Below are positions 54,375 to 63,225 of a stretch of 64,000 nt of DNA, piece after piece. Made by a program: the position numbers and the translations under genes. Source of the DNA: Fredinandcohnia onubensis. GTDB taxonomy: Bacteria; Bacillota; Bacilli; Bacillales; Bacillaceae_L. The stretch is from positions 1 to 64,000 of the forward strand of contig NZ_NSEA01000016.1 in NCBI RefSeq assembly GCF_002734285.1, in the 5' to 3' direction. The notes under the pieces are model-generated. The model searched no databases. It was not told where the DNA came from and was given only the letters and a program-made list of their open reading frames with translations. Each line of letters begins with the position of its first letter. Positions within the stretch are counted from its first letter, which is position 1.

Positions 54375-54605
54375 TTACTCAGCAATGCCTACTAACATAA
54401 AGCTATCATTACGCTCGATGTCAGATAGATCTAATGTTTGAAGACCGATGATTGCTGTCGCAACTGCATGTAAATCATCCGCTGATACAGAAGGGTTAAT
54501 ATTATTGTAGTTTTTGTTTTTATAAACGAGCTTACCCTTACCATCCACACCGTTTTCAAACACTAGACGTAATTGTGTATCTAGAATTTCTTGTTTTGCT
54601 GCCAT
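54375..54605 (-). CDS. DUF1659 family protein
   Basis: 76 residues from ATG 54605 with AGGAGGTGAGGGAC upstream. QEILDTQLRLVFENGVDGKGK and NYNNINPSVSADDLHAVATAI match DUF1659. It shares the overall layout of DUF2922 (short beta, helix, beta) and is first in the cassette. The frame is open far upstream to 54902 but without ribosome site or homology. Confidence 0.85.
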   Translation of the reverse strand: MAAKQEILDTQLRLVFENGVDGKGKLVYKNKNYNNINPSVSADDLHAVATAIIGLQTLDLSDIERNDSFMLVGIAE

Positions 54606-54863
54606 GTCCCTCACCTCCTTTACACTCTTGTTATAGAGGGGTGAGGGGCAAAAAGGGGCATCACATTTAAAATTTTGGGCAAAAAAAATACCTCCACTAG
54701 GGAGGTCAACAAAAATATATAACAAAGGGGGGGAATACATTATACAGGATGACCCCTTTTCACCTATCTTATACCCTAAAAAGAAAAAATTCTCGGCAGT
54801 CCCATTAAATTCCCACGATTGGCTCATACTAATCGTACATTTGCATGTCACTGAGGTGTACGT

Positions 54864-56406
54864 ATGATTTCTATTTTGATGCCTGGATACAATATTGCAC
54901 ATGCCCTATTGTCCATTTTTATAGTGCTATTTTTTATTATAATTCTGAACGTATATATGATTAAGCGGTACAAGCAAGAGCTTCATGCTGAACAAAGAAA
55001 ACTAGAAAGTCAGGAGCGTTATTATCGCTCTCTCTATGAGTTAAACCCGCTCGCGATTATCATGATGGATGATTAAAGACATCTCCGAAGAAAAAAGAAA
55101 TCTGGAAAAAGTTCAATTCATGGCCTACCATGCCCCCCTCACAAATCTACCGAACAAACGAAAGCTTAGTGAGGATATGGCCAAAAACATGTCGGAAGAA
55201 ATCCCTTTTAGCCTTGTATACCTTGATTTAAATGAATTTAAAAAGACCAATGACAGGTACGGACATTTAGCTGGGGATGCTGTTTTAGTCGAGGTCGCCA
55301 ACCGGCTTAGGGAAACAAAGGACCATGGTTCTGCCTACCACATTGGTGGAGATGAATTTGCCGTTGCTTTTCCAGTCGTGGAGAAAGAGAAGCTTAAAAA
55401 AATGACAATTCAAATTGCTGACAAAATTCGCCTGCCCATCACCTATCAGGAGTTTACTTTAGAGGTTTTTGCAAGCATTGGGATTGCACGTTTCCCATTC
55501 GACGCCAAAACCATAGAAGAATTACTTCAGAAGGCCGACCTTGCGATGTATGCATCCAAAGAAAATGACGGAAGCGACATTGTGTTCTATCACGAGACAC
55601 TCTTAAAAAAGGTCGAGGAACGCTTCCAACTTGAGCAGGACCTAAAGGAAGCCTTAGAAAAAAAACAATTTGAACTATATTATCAACCACAATTTGATAT
55701 CCAAACTGGCATTTTTCGTGGCGCTGAGGCTCTATTACGCTGGAATCACCCTAAAAAAGGGATGGTTAGTCCGGATGTCTTTATCCATGTGTTGGAGGAA
55801 ACTGGCCTAATTGTAGATGTCGGTGAGTGGGTTATTACACAAGTTTTAGAATCGATTCATACATGGGCAGACGCAGGTTTTACGTTCGGAAAAATCTCGG
55901 TAAACATTTCAGCGAAGCATTTTGAAAAGCAGAATCTCTTTCGTTTTATCCAGGATGTGAATGCAGGAGGGGCTGCCTGTCTCAACAGCTTAGACATCGA
56001 AATCACCGAAAGCGCCTTACTCAATTTGGAAAAATCAATTGATCATGTGCTGCAATTGAAGAAGCTCGGAATCAGCATCAGTCTTGACGATTTCGGCACA
56101 GGCTACAGCTCCCTAAGTGTCCTTCACCAACTGCCAATTGATTGTGTGAAAATTGACAAGTCGTTCATCAAAGATTTTAAAAAAGAATCCAAAAGTATCA
56201 TCAGAATGATTATCCAAATGTCCAATAACCTGAACGTCAAAGTCGTCGCCGAGGGCATCGAAACGAAGGAACAACTCGACTTCCTCATCCAAGAAGGCTG
56301 CAGCTTTGGCCAAGGCTACTACTACAGCAAGCCACTCCCAAAAGCCGAATTCGAAAGAAAGTGGCTAAGAAACCACAGGGACGGTTCTCTTGGTCTCCTG
56401 AAGTGA
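54864..56406 (+). pseudogene. GGDEF-EAL protein with PAS deletion and frame break
   Basis: Frame 1 (54864-55076, 70 residues) encodes one membrane span and the start of a PAS domain (YYRSLYELNPLAIIMMDD), then stops. Frame 2 (55069-56406) begins MIKDISEEKRNLEKVQFMAYH, the usual PAS-GGDEF linker, then GGDEF (HIGGDEFAVAF, intact; no RxxD inhibitory site seen) and EAL (RGAEALLRWNHP, DDFGTGYSSL, KIDKSFI, EGIETKEQ, all kept). About 90 PAS residues are missing and the phase is shifted. The stop and the second ATG overlap, so a soluble GGDEF-EAL enzyme could still be made by reinitiation. The last residues are a translated repeat. Confidence 0.8.
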
Positions 56407-56436
56407 CAGGGACCATGTGAACCGTCCCCATGGTTC
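56371..56436. repeat. GGTTCTC-type palindromic repeat, two copies
   Basis: Inverted pair at 56371-56395 and 56410-56436 (AACCACAGGGACGG / CCGTCCCCATGGTT). The first encodes the C-terminus of the EAL protein. Confidence 0.8.
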
Positions 56437-56444
56437 ATATCCGT

Positions 56445-56561
56445 TTATAGGAAGAGCTGTGATAGAAGCTTAATCCAACCAAAAAACGCGATCCACAAGG
56501 GTATGCTCAATGTCGTTCCCCATACCATGCCAACTGCCAATGGATTCGTATTCTCTTCCAT
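56445..56561 (-). CDS. small membrane protein, 38 residues
   Basis: ATG 56561 behind GGGGGGCGAAGTG. The peptide starts MEENTNPLAVGMVWGTTLS and is mostly one membrane helix with two Trp (WIAFFGWIKLLSQLFL). A TATAAT -10 (56596-56591 on the minus strand) lies 30 nt upstream with a cre site over the -35 region. No family recognised; the good promoter, ribosome site and regulation suggest a real gene. Confidence 0.6.
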   Translation of the reverse strand: MEENTNPLAVGMVWGTTLSIPLWIAFFGWIKLLSQLFL

Positions 56562-56604
56562 CACTTCGCCCCCCTCATCTTCTCTTACCTACATTATAAC
56601 GGAA

Positions 56605-56618
56605 TAATGAAAGCGTTT
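56605..56618. promoter_or_regulatory. cre-like site upstream of the 38-residue membrane protein
   Basis: TGAAAGCGTTTTTA matches TGWAANCGNTNWCA except for one base (T for C near the end). It covers the expected -35 position of the minus-strand promoter. Confidence 0.55.
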
Positions 56619-56672
56619 TTATAAAAACTTACCAACAAATTATGCCAAAATAATGCAAATAGAGCTTTAGCG

Positions 56673-57209
56673 TTATACCCAAAGCTCCCTTTTAGACGTC
56701 GTAATCGCCGTCGCCCCTGCCTCAAGTGCTCGTTGCACATCTTCTTTCGTCCGAATGAGTCCACCCGCAAGCACTGGAATATTTAACGTTTCCTTAACCT
56801 CTTTGATCATCCAAGGCACGGCTCCAGGCAGCACCTCAATGTAATTAGGTTTATTTTTCGCAATCAACTTATAGCTTTTTTCAAGAGCATGAGTATCAAT
56901 TAAAAACATCCGCTGAATCGCGAAAACTCCCTTTTGCTTCGCCTTTAGAATGACACTTGATTTCGTCGAGATCAGCCCATATGGTCGAAACTCTTGGCAG
57001 ATAAATTCGGTCGCATACTCGTCATTTTTTATCCCCTGTACCATATCCACATGATAGATCATCTTCTTCCCATTTTCCCTTGCCATTCGATTAATATTTT
57101 TCAGCTGAGCAATGTGAATTTCCGTAAAAACCCCAATTTCATATTTGCTTTTTAAAAAGGACTCGAACTCCTTCATCGTCGTAGACGCGGGCAATATACG
57201 TTGATCCAA
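56673..57209 (-). CDS. glpP: glycerol-3-phosphate responsive antiterminator
   Basis: 178 residues with TTG 57209 as start: AGAGGGGA is 5 nt upstream and the homology begins at DQRILPAST. GlpP motifs include EIHIAQLKNINRMA, HVDMVQGIKNDEYATEF, IQRMFLIDTHALEKS and EVLPGAVPWMI, a TIM-barrel fold. GlpP binds the leader of glp mRNAs with glycerol 3-phosphate to prevent termination. No glpF, glpK or glpD is adjacent, unlike B. subtilis. Confidence 0.88.
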   Translation of the reverse strand: MDQRILPASTTMKEFESFLKSKYEIGVFTEIHIAQLKNINRMARENGKKMIYHVDMVQGIKNDEYATEFICQEFRPYGLISTKSSVILKAKQKGVFAIQRMFLIDTHALEKSYKLIAKNKPNYIEVLPGAVPWMIKEVKETLNIPVLAGGLIRTKEDVQRALEAGATAITTSKRELWV

Positions 57210-57711
57210 CTGTCTCCCCTCTTTCTGCCGGCTTTTATAAGTAGTATACACTTCCTTCACCTTTTGAAAAAACTGCAAAAAAAGACCCTACTCGCACTGG
57301 AGCAGGGCAAAAGAGAAAAAAGTCTACAGGTAAAAAATTTATAGTCAAATGTAGAAAACCCCATTCTCTACATTAACTAACAATAATGAATACACTAGTT
57401 CGACAGGAGATCCTACCAATCTAGTATTTTACTATAATTATATACTACCAATGTATTAGAAAAATGTATATTGGGAAAATTGGTGTATTTTTATAGCGAT
57501 TATTGGTGTTTTTTTGGGGCAACTTTCCTAAAACAGGCCTTTTTTAGCGATTTTTGTCTAAAAATGCATAAAAAATTTTAATTTTTTTCTACACGTTTCC
57601 ACATTTTACGCAAATTGGACATGCTATTCTATAATTATTAGTTTCAGATAATTCAAAAATATTAATGATAAATAGAGATCATTTTTAAAAAATGGGGGAG
57701 GAGTTCTAAAA
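57210..57711. other. long AT-rich intergenic region with an orphan terminator
   Basis: A hairpin at 57282-57309 (CCTGCTCC/GAGTAGGG, then TTTTTTT on the minus strand) lies upstream of glpP, with no gene feeding into it from the minus side. The remainder is AT-rich without ORFs. Confidence 0.5.
57282..57309 (-). terminator. orphan terminator upstream of glpP
   Basis: CCCTGCTCC and GAGTAGGG arms around AGTGC, followed by TCTTTTTTT on the minus strand. Confidence 0.65.
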
Positions 57712-57870
57712 GTGCCTTATTATACGTTTAAAGAAATTTGGACACCATTCAGTATCGTCGGAGTTCGCTTTTACAAACGACTCGAAGATCGGATTTATTT
57801 CATACGAGTCAAAAACGGCCCACGCCGTCCATTTCTAACTCGATTCAGTAAAACCAACGCTAGAGTCTAA
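57712..57870 (+). CDS. small basic protein, 52 residues
   Basis: GTG 57712 with GGGGGAGGAG upstream. Aromatic and Arg/Lys-rich: MPYYTFKEIWTPFSIVGVRF, then RIYFIRVKNGPRRPFLTRF. A terminator formed by its own last codons (CTAGAGT/ACTCTAG) follows. I recognise no family, but ribosome site, stop and terminator make a complete gene. Confidence 0.65.
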   Translation: MPYYTFKEIWTPFSIVGVRFYKRLEDRIYFIRVKNGPRRPFLTRFSKTNARV

Positions 57871-57884
57871 ACTCTAGCTTTTTT
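57860..57884 (+). terminator. terminator of the 52-residue gene
   Basis: GCTAGAGT and ACTCTAGC stem, loop CTAA, followed by TTTTTTATTG. Confidence 0.85.
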
Positions 57885-57893
57885 ATTGTCTTT

Positions 57894-57949
57894 GGGACAC
57901 AGGGACAGGTCCCTTGTCCCACTTGCGCGGGTCGAAGGACCTGTCCTCC
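57894..57949. repeat. two GGGACAGGTCCC-family palindromes
   Basis: A complete copy at 57894-57920 and a degenerate one at about 57928-57949. Confidence 0.8.
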
Positions 57950-58041
57950 TAACCAGAAAGTTATTTTGTTCTTGTACTAGGACAACTTTCCAAGGGCATA
58001 TCCATATTAGTAAACAAGCTTAAGGAGGCTTTTGTTTACAT

Positions 58042-58503
58042 ATGAGACGACGACAAGGCGTGCCAATTCATCTGATTCTGGTTTCAGTTGGGGCTATACT
58101 GATTGTGTTCCTGCTTATTTCATTGTTTCGGTCATCACCGGAGGAGGATGCGAAGGAGATTGTCCACTCCTTTTATACATTCGAACAAGATGCGGATTTC
58201 GGGAGCTCATGGGAATTGTTCCATCCCCTGATGCAGGAGCGGTTTGAGAAAGCCGACTACATCCAGCAGCGCAACCATGTCTTTGTGGGTCACTTCGGAA
58301 CCGATACCTTCAAATTTACGGTAGAAGACGTTGAACACCTCAAAAGCTGGCAAATGGCCAAAAACACCACAACCTTTCACGACGTCTATAAAGTGCCCAT
58401 CACCCAAACCTACAAAAGCACATACGGCACCTTCACCATCCAGCAAGACATCTTCGTCGTAAACGAAGACGGCGACTGGACGATTTTGTGGTCGTATCAT
58501 TAG
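58042..58503 (+). CDS. membrane-anchored NTF2-like protein, unknown function
   Basis: 153 residues, with AAGGAGG 13 nt before ATG 58042. One N-terminal membrane helix (about 9-29), then an extracellular domain with EDAKEIVHSFYTFEQ and alternating strands up to DIFVVNEDGDWTILWSYH, an NTF2/SnoaL-like pattern. No partner genes. Function unknown. Confidence 0.7.
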   Translation: MRRRQGVPIHLILVSVGAILIVFLLISLFRSSPEEDAKEIVHSFYTFEQDADFGSSWELFHPLMQERFEKADYIQQRNHVFVGHFGTDTFKFTVEDVEHLKSWQMAKNTTTFHDVYKVPITQTYKSTYGTFTIQQDIFVVNEDGDWTILWSYH

Positions 58504-58514
58504 GTGGTGGGGCT

Positions 58515-58542
58515 GGACCAAGGGGACGGTTCTCGTGGTTCC
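58515..58542. repeat. GGTTCTC-type palindromic repeat
   Basis: GGACCAAGGGGACGG followed by TTCTCGTGGTTCC, single copy. Confidence 0.75.
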
Positions 58543-58569
58543 ACATTGGCCAGCGAGGGCGCGGGGGAT

Positions 58570-58725
58570 GAAGAACTTTTCCATCGGGATTTTCGCCGTG
58601 AAAGTTCTTCATTCCATTATGAAGGACTTTTCGACTCTTTTCTCTGCATAAAATGGTCTTCATCACGCTTATGAAGGACTCTTTGACTCTATTTTTTGCT
58701 CAAAATGGTCTTCATCCACGAGCAA
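58570..58725. repeat. 51/52-nt tandem hairpin array
   Basis: Three units starting GAAGRAC at 58570, 58621 and 58673; each ends with a complementary GTYCTTC before a short tail, so every unit can form a hairpin. The unit length equals that of the unrelated array at 3889-4148. Confidence 0.85.
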
Positions 58726-58738
58726 CCTTTGTTTGCCT

Positions 58739-58765
58739 GGGACGAAGGACCTGTCCCCGCGACCC
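58739..58765. repeat. GGGACAGGTCCC-family palindrome
   Basis: GGGAC left arm, GACCC right arm around GGACCTGTCCC. Confidence 0.8.
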
Positions 58766-58798
58766 ACTTGCAACTCCAAACCAGGGTGTTATTTAGGT

Positions 58799-58926
58799 TA
58801 TCGGACATATATGAGAATATATCGGACAGAGTTAGCCCGATATCGGACATAGTCCAAATTTTATCGGACACAATTCTAATTATATCGGACACAAACCACA
58901 ATATATCGGACAAACCAATACCCACG
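58799..58926. repeat. 21-nt tandem array (ATATCGGACA core)
   Basis: Six units with TCGGACA at 58801, 58822, 58843, 58864, 58885 and 58906, exactly 21 nt apart, with variable A/T-rich remainder. Confidence 0.9.
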
Positions 58927-59042
58927 CTAGGTTCAGCAACCATTCTACAAAAAAAATCTAATTCCCCCAATTTGTCCGAACGTCTAAACTCCACCAACCC
59001 CCGAATAGACTAATAGAAACCATTTAGAAATGGGGTGGCAGT

Positions 59043-59747
59043 ATGTTTTCAGCTGAAGGAATGCAGACGTTTGAGTTGTTTTCCTTGACTCATATTGTGA
59101 CGCTTCTAATTTTTACGATCCTCACCTTCCTGCTGATCGCCTTCAGAGAGAAGCTCGAACCATATCAGTCAATCATCAAATGGACATTTTTCAGCATCTT
59201 GGTCGCTAGTGAAGTGTCACACCAAATTTGGCTAGTTGCGACCAATCAATGGGAAATCGGCTCCCTCCCGCTACACCTTTGTTCCATTAGCACTTTTATT
59301 TGTATCTTCCTATTCTTAAAGCCTAGTAAAAAAGCATTCTACCTCGTGTTCTTTACAGGATTGCTCCCACCGATTCTAAGCCTAGTGACTCCCGAACTAT
59401 TCCATGACTTCCCGCACTACCGCTTCCTAAAGTACTTCCTCCATCACGCTACAATTGCCTGGTCCGTGCTCTATTTCATTTTTTACGAGGGCTATCGTGT
59501 TCCGCGAAAAGCTGTCTGGACCGCTTTCTTGCTCCTTAACCTAATCGCTGTGCCAATCTTTTTCATCAATCTCCTTCTCGACACAAATTTCTTTTATCTA
59601 GCAAACCCAACTGAAGCCACAACGATCCTGTCCTATTTCGGCTCCGGCATTACGTATTATCTAACCCTCGAAGTCGCTGGTATTATCGTATTTCTCATCA
59701 CCTACCTCCCGATGGCAATCTGGATGAAAAAAGATAAAAGCCATTAA
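59043..59747 (+). CDS. YwaF/TIGR02206 family integral membrane protein
   Basis: 234 residues with seven predicted membrane segments. HIVTLLIFTILTFLLI, IGSLPLHLCSISTFICIFLF, FLHHATIAWSVLYFI and GSGITYYLTLEVAG fit the TIGR02206/YwaF family, whose conserved His in LPLHLC and HH may bind metal. Function unknown. GGGGTGGCAGT is upstream of ATG 59043; a strong terminator follows. Confidence 0.85.
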   Translation: MFSAEGMQTFELFSLTHIVTLLIFTILTFLLIAFREKLEPYQSIIKWTFFSILVASEVSHQIWLVATNQWEIGSLPLHLCSISTFICIFLFLKPSKKAFYLVFFTGLLPPILSLVTPELFHDFPHYRFLKYFLHHATIAWSVLYFIFYEGYRVPRKAVWTAFLLLNLIAVPIFFINLLLDTNFFYLANPTEATTILSYFGSGITYYLTLEVAGIIVFLITYLPMAIWMKKDKSH

Positions 59748-59773
59748 GTCAAACGACTTAATGGCTTTTATGT
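59737..59773 (+). terminator. ywaF-type gene terminator
   Basis: AAAGCCATTAAGTC and GACTTAATGGCTTT form a 14-bp stem with U-rich end; the stem overlaps the last codons. Confidence 0.85.
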
Positions 59774-59833
59774 CTACATGGTAAAATATGGACAATAAAT
59801 AAAATTTATGGCTGTTAGCCCTTTTCATAAAAA

Positions 59834-59862
59834 TGGAACCAATAGAACCGTCCCCCTGGTCC
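59834..59862. repeat. GGTTCTC-type palindromic repeat
   Basis: GGAACCAATAGAACCG followed by TCCCCCTGGTCC, between convergent genes. Confidence 0.75.
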
Positions 59863-59868
59863 TTACTC

Positions 59869-60519
59869 TTAAATCCCAGGGTTTTGCATGGGAACTAGTT
59901 TGTTTTGTACGGCGTAGATGACGACTTGGGATCGGCTTTTGACGTCGAATTTTTTGAAAATCTTGCTGACGTGAATTTTTACGGTTTTGTCGCTGATGAA
60001 GAGACGATCCGCGATTTCTTTGTTGCTCATTCCTTCCACCAGGCATTGGAGAACTTCCATTTCCCGCTCTGTTAGCACGTTTTCCTTTGGCTGCTCCTGC
60101 TGTTGTTGATGGAAATTGAGAAGCTTTTTCGTCATCGACGGATGAATCACAGACTCGCCACGTGCGACTGTACGAATCGCTTCGACGACCTGCTCTGATG
60201 GTGCATCCTTTAGCAAATATCCGTCAGCACCCTCGCGAATCGCGGCCATGAAATACTCGTCATGGTTGTGCATGGTCAGTACCAGTACCTTAATCGAAGG
60301 ATATTTTTTCTTGAGAATACCCGTCACTTCCACTCCATTTTTCTCAGGCATGTTGATGTCCATTAAAATCACATCTGGTTCACACATGGGTACCTTCTTC
60401 AGTGCGTCATCACCTGAAACCGCCTCGCCGACAACGCGAATATCGTCCTCTAACTCTAATATATTTCTAAGTCCGTCACGTAACACAGCATGATCATCCA
60501 CCAGCATAAGCTTGATCAA
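59869..60519 (-). CDS. NarL/FixJ-family response regulator
   Basis: 216 residues from TTG 60519, 8 nt after AAGGAGG. Receiver domain with [13 protein letters not shown], phosphoacceptor [14 protein letters not shown] (Asp about 55) and [14 protein letters not shown]; LuxR-type DNA-binding domain with [43 protein letters not shown]. It overlaps the kinase gene by 26 nt and is its cognate regulator. Confidence 0.95.
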   Translation of the reverse strand: MIKLMLVDDHAVLRDGLRNILELEDDIRVVGEAVSGDDALKKVPMCEPDVILMDINMPEKNGVEVTGILKKKYPSIKVLVLTMHNHDEYFMAAIREGADGYLLKDAPSEQVVEAIRTVARGESVIHPSMTKKLLNFHQQQQEQPKENVLTEREMEVLQCLVEGMSNKEIADRLFISDKTVKIHVSKIFKKFDVKSRSQVVIYAVQNKLVPMQNPGI

Positions 60520-62350
60520 CAGTACTACCTCCTTCAAGTCCCATCTTTGGAACAGTTAATGTGATATCAGTACCTTCGCCCTCTTTAGAATCAATTTGGA
60601 GAGTTGCATTGATTTTTTCTGCGGCGTCATTCATATTTAAAATGCCAAAATGAGGATTGTTTTGCGCCTTGACCATCGCCTGAAACAGTGAAAACCCTAC
60701 GCCATTGTCCTTGATTTTTAAAACAATATGCTCCTTTTGATAGCTTAACAGAACTTCAATTTCTGTGGCCTTTGCATGCTTGATTGTGTTTTGCAAGCTC
60801 TCTTGAAAAATATCAAACAATTCTTTCTCAACCATCGAACTGAGTGGAACTTCTTGACCTCTTATATCAAACGAAAACTCGATATTATACTCATCTTTTA
60901 CCATTTCAATTCGCTTTTTAATCGCAGCTGATAACCCCACACGTTCGGTCGGATATGGTCGCAACTCGTAAATAGATTCGCGAACTTCTCGCAAGCTAAG
61001 TCTTAATTTATCCATGCTATCTCGGATGAGTTTGATTGTTTCTTCCGGATTTCGATTAAATTTACGTTCGGCCGTTTCAAGCTTCATGACCGCACCGGCT
61101 AGAGTCTGGGCAACACCATCATGAATCCCCCGCGCGATCCGGTTGCGCTCCTCGAGGATAATCCGTTTTTCTTTCTCTTCTATTAAAAATCTCGTCTTCA
61201 CCGCAACCGCCAGCTGGTTAGAAAGTGTCGCAATCGAGTGGATTTCGTCATCCCCAAAGCTACGCGCACGACTTTTCGCAACGACGAGCATTCCAATTGT
61301 TTCGTCCTCGACGACCATCGGTGAATACACAAAGGCCTTCATGTCTTTTTTAAAAAATTCATCAATGGGTCCAAGCTTTCTTACCCTGTCCTGATAGACA
61401 ATAGGTTGCTTTTTCCCATCAAAACGGGCCAATGCCTCACCTGTTAAGGCATCCTTCGGAGTGACCCTTCCATCATAATACAAAATCTTCCACACATCAT
61501 TTTCTTTCACCCAAAGCATAAGAGCTTGCACATCAACGATTTGAGAAAATGTATTTTTAAACGTCTCAATCCACTCGGTTGAATGGATTTTCTTATTCAC
61601 ACCTGTTGTAATTGCAAACAGCGCATTTAAACGTTTCTTTTCATTTTCAAGTGTGGAGATGACCGAATACAGGAGCGATACTGCTACCAATGGCGAGAAA
61701 AAGAAGAATAGTGAGAACACGTCAACGGTTCGACCATCAAGAAAAGCCATGATAACCCCATATAATAAGGAAATGAATGCACTACCCAACTCTGTTAAAG
61801 TCTTTCCTTTAAACATGTAAAATGGATAAGGTTGTGGACGAATCAGCAGGACAAAATCAACAATTAGATTATTTATAATAAAAAAGAGTGAAACAAAAAG
61901 ACCATATGTAAGGATACCTGTCAAAAATCCACTGTTCGTCGCAAGAACCTGGGTGATCGTTGTATTTTTTAATATGTAGTCTGCAAGAAATACACTGACC
62001 GCTAGCTGAGCCGGGTTAAACAGGACAATTCTTAGCGGACGTTGACGAAGGATATTAATGATTAACACGATTGTCACATAAATGATAATTGGATACGATA
62101 TCCCAAATAGCGCTTGCATGACGAAGATAAAAGGAAACGTAATCGTCGTGGAGCCTCTCAAGAGCTGAATCGGAAAATACTCGATTAACGCTAAAAATGC
62201 TGTAAGTAATAGGAGAATCGCAATTTCATCAGTTGGTTCAATAATAAAAAACGAATACCCTACAACTGTCCAACCAAGTATTGCAATTAAAATCATATAG
62301 ATCCTTGCATAGTTCTCCCGCTTATGGGAGGACACCATTGGAAGCTTCAC
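60494..62350 (-). CDS. NarL-type membrane sensor histidine kinase with GAF domain
   Basis: 618 residues from GTG 62350 (AGGGGGAGA upstream; ATG 62338 is also possible, and the frame open to 62566 is not supported). Six to eight N-terminal membrane segments (about 10-215), a GAF-like domain (about 240-395, [30 protein letters not shown]), HisKA_3 with [16 protein letters not shown] (His about 415) and HATPase with [17 protein letters not shown] and IKDNGVGF. Signal unknown; it resembles LiaS/DesK-type sensors. Translationally coupled to the response regulator. Confidence 0.92.
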   Translation of the reverse strand: MKLPMVSSHKRENYARIYMILIAILGWTVVGYSFFIIEPTDEIAILLLLTAFLALIEYFPIQLLRGSTTITFPFIFVMQALFGISYPIIIYVTIVLIINILRQRPLRIVLFNPAQLAVSVFLADYILKNTTITQVLATNSGFLTGILTYGLFVSLFFIINNLIVDFVLLIRPQPYPFYMFKGKTLTELGSAFISLLYGVIMAFLDGRTVDVFSLFFFFSPLVAVSLLYSVISTLENEKKRLNALFAITTGVNKKIHSTEWIETFKNTFSQIVDVQALMLWVKENDVWKILYYDGRVTPKDALTGEALARFDGKKQPIVYQDRVRKLGPIDEFFKKDMKAFVYSPMVVEDETIGMLVVAKSRARSFGDDEIHSIATLSNQLAVAVKTRFLIEEKEKRIILEERNRIARGIHDGVAQTLAGAVMKLETAERKFNRNPEETIKLIRDSMDKLRLSLREVRESIYELRPYPTERVGLSAAIKKRIEMVKDEYNIEFSFDIRGQEVPLSSMVEKELFDIFQESLQNTIKHAKATEIEVLLSYQKEHIVLKIKDNGVGFSLFQAMVKAQNNPHFGILNMNDAAEKINATLQIDSKEGEGTDITLTVPKMGLEGGSTVDQAYAGG

Positions 62351-62639
62351 ACTTCTCCCCCTTATCATAACATTCTGTAAATTTTTGTCTGTTATTATTA
62401 TAATATATGTACTATGAAAAAATAACAAATGATACCATTGAAAACGAATACACTCAATCCGCATAAAAACCCAGACTAGTCGAATGGCTTGAAAACCACT
62501 GACCAATGCTGGGTAACCACAAACAACTGTAATGTTTGTGGAAACAATTATGCCAAAAAAACACACGATTATCTATGACCCAAATTTATTATTTCTATAA
62601 GCCAAAAGTAGTATAACATGTCCTTTTATGCCCAATAAA

Positions 62640-62668
62640 AAAACTGCCACCTCATAGGTAGACAGTGT
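62640..62668 (-). terminator. terminator downstream of the 53-residue ORF
   Basis: ACTGTCTACCT/AGGTGGCAGT stem followed by TTTTTTT on the minus strand. Confidence 0.7.
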
Positions 62669-62669
62669 T

Positions 62670-62687
62670 AGACAGGTCCCTTGTCCC
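62670..62687. repeat. half copy of the GGGACAGGTCCC family
   Basis: Left arm missing: GACAGGTCCCTTGTCCC only. Confidence 0.7.
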
Positions 62688-62717
62688 AAATCTATGTGTT
62701 GGCTTACCCGTTATTGG

Positions 62718-62879
62718 CTATGCTGTAGGTGAGCCTTTAATATCGTTAGCTATGTCTTTGATAAATTTCTTCATATCTATATCTGTACTTCTTTCGCCTT
62801 TCATATAAGCACGAATTAACGCTCTTCTAACCTGGTTTTGATCAATCGAAATATCCTTACCCGAAGATTTAGGATCCAA
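62718..62879 (-). CDS. small hypothetical protein, 53 residues
   Basis: TTG 62879 with AGGAG about 10 nt upstream. It begins LDPKSSGKDISIDQNQVRRAL and is helical and charged, ending DIKGSPTA; a terminator follows 50 nt later. The frame is open further upstream to 62954 without a ribosome site. No family recognised; it could be a fragment. Confidence 0.5.
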   Translation of the reverse strand: MDPKSSGKDISIDQNQVRRALIRAYMKGERSTDIDMKKFIKDIANDIKGSPTA

Positions 62880-63225
62880 ATTATGTTCACTCCTAGTTGG
62901 AAAAATACATAGGTTTTCGAACCCTGCTACTGTGAAGGATGGAGACGCCTCCACACAACAGAGTTCGATAAGTGCCTGAGTGGCCAGGACACTATGGGAG
63001 AAAATGATTTCTTGGGGAGTTTGGATGGAGAAACCAGCTCCGCCAAGTAATTACTATACATGTACGCTGAAGACTTCTTTTTTGCGACTGTCTTTTGAAA
63101 AAACTTTCTAAATTTAGGTAATACGCAAACACTTTCGAAGGCCAAAATGCCAATTTGTTCTATTTTACGGTATAATAAAAAGATGTGATTTCATCAATCT
63201 ATGCAACATGGGGAGTGAGACTAGC
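62880..63225. other. intergenic region before the SWIM-finger gene
   Basis: A minus-strand open frame (62927-63145) has no ribosome site or recognisable motif. Otherwise only AT-rich promoter-like sequence before the plus-strand gene. Confidence 0.4.

Larger units (their letters stand above)
58504..59042. other. repeat-filled intergenic region
   Basis: Contains, in order, a GGTTCTC-type palindrome (58515-58542), a 51/52-nt hairpin array (58570-58725), a GGGACAGGTCCC palindrome (58739-58765) and a 21-nt array (58799-58926). Open frames across it are translated repeat. No gene is supported. Confidence 0.7.
62351..62717. other. intergenic region upstream of the kinase operon
   Basis: Promoter region of the kinase-regulator operon, then a terminator hairpin (62640-62668) and a half copy of the GGGACAGGTCCC family (62670-62687) after the 53-residue ORF. 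No gene is supported. Confidence 0.5.

Noticed and set aside
58689-59013. ORFs on both strands with repeated SDI peptides
   Set aside because: Pure translation of the 21-nt array plus a palindrome; no ribosome site.
62927-63145. 72-codon minus-strand ORF
   Set aside because: No ribosome site, no recognisable motif, and its frame does not match the small ORF after it; a gene remnant cannot be shown.
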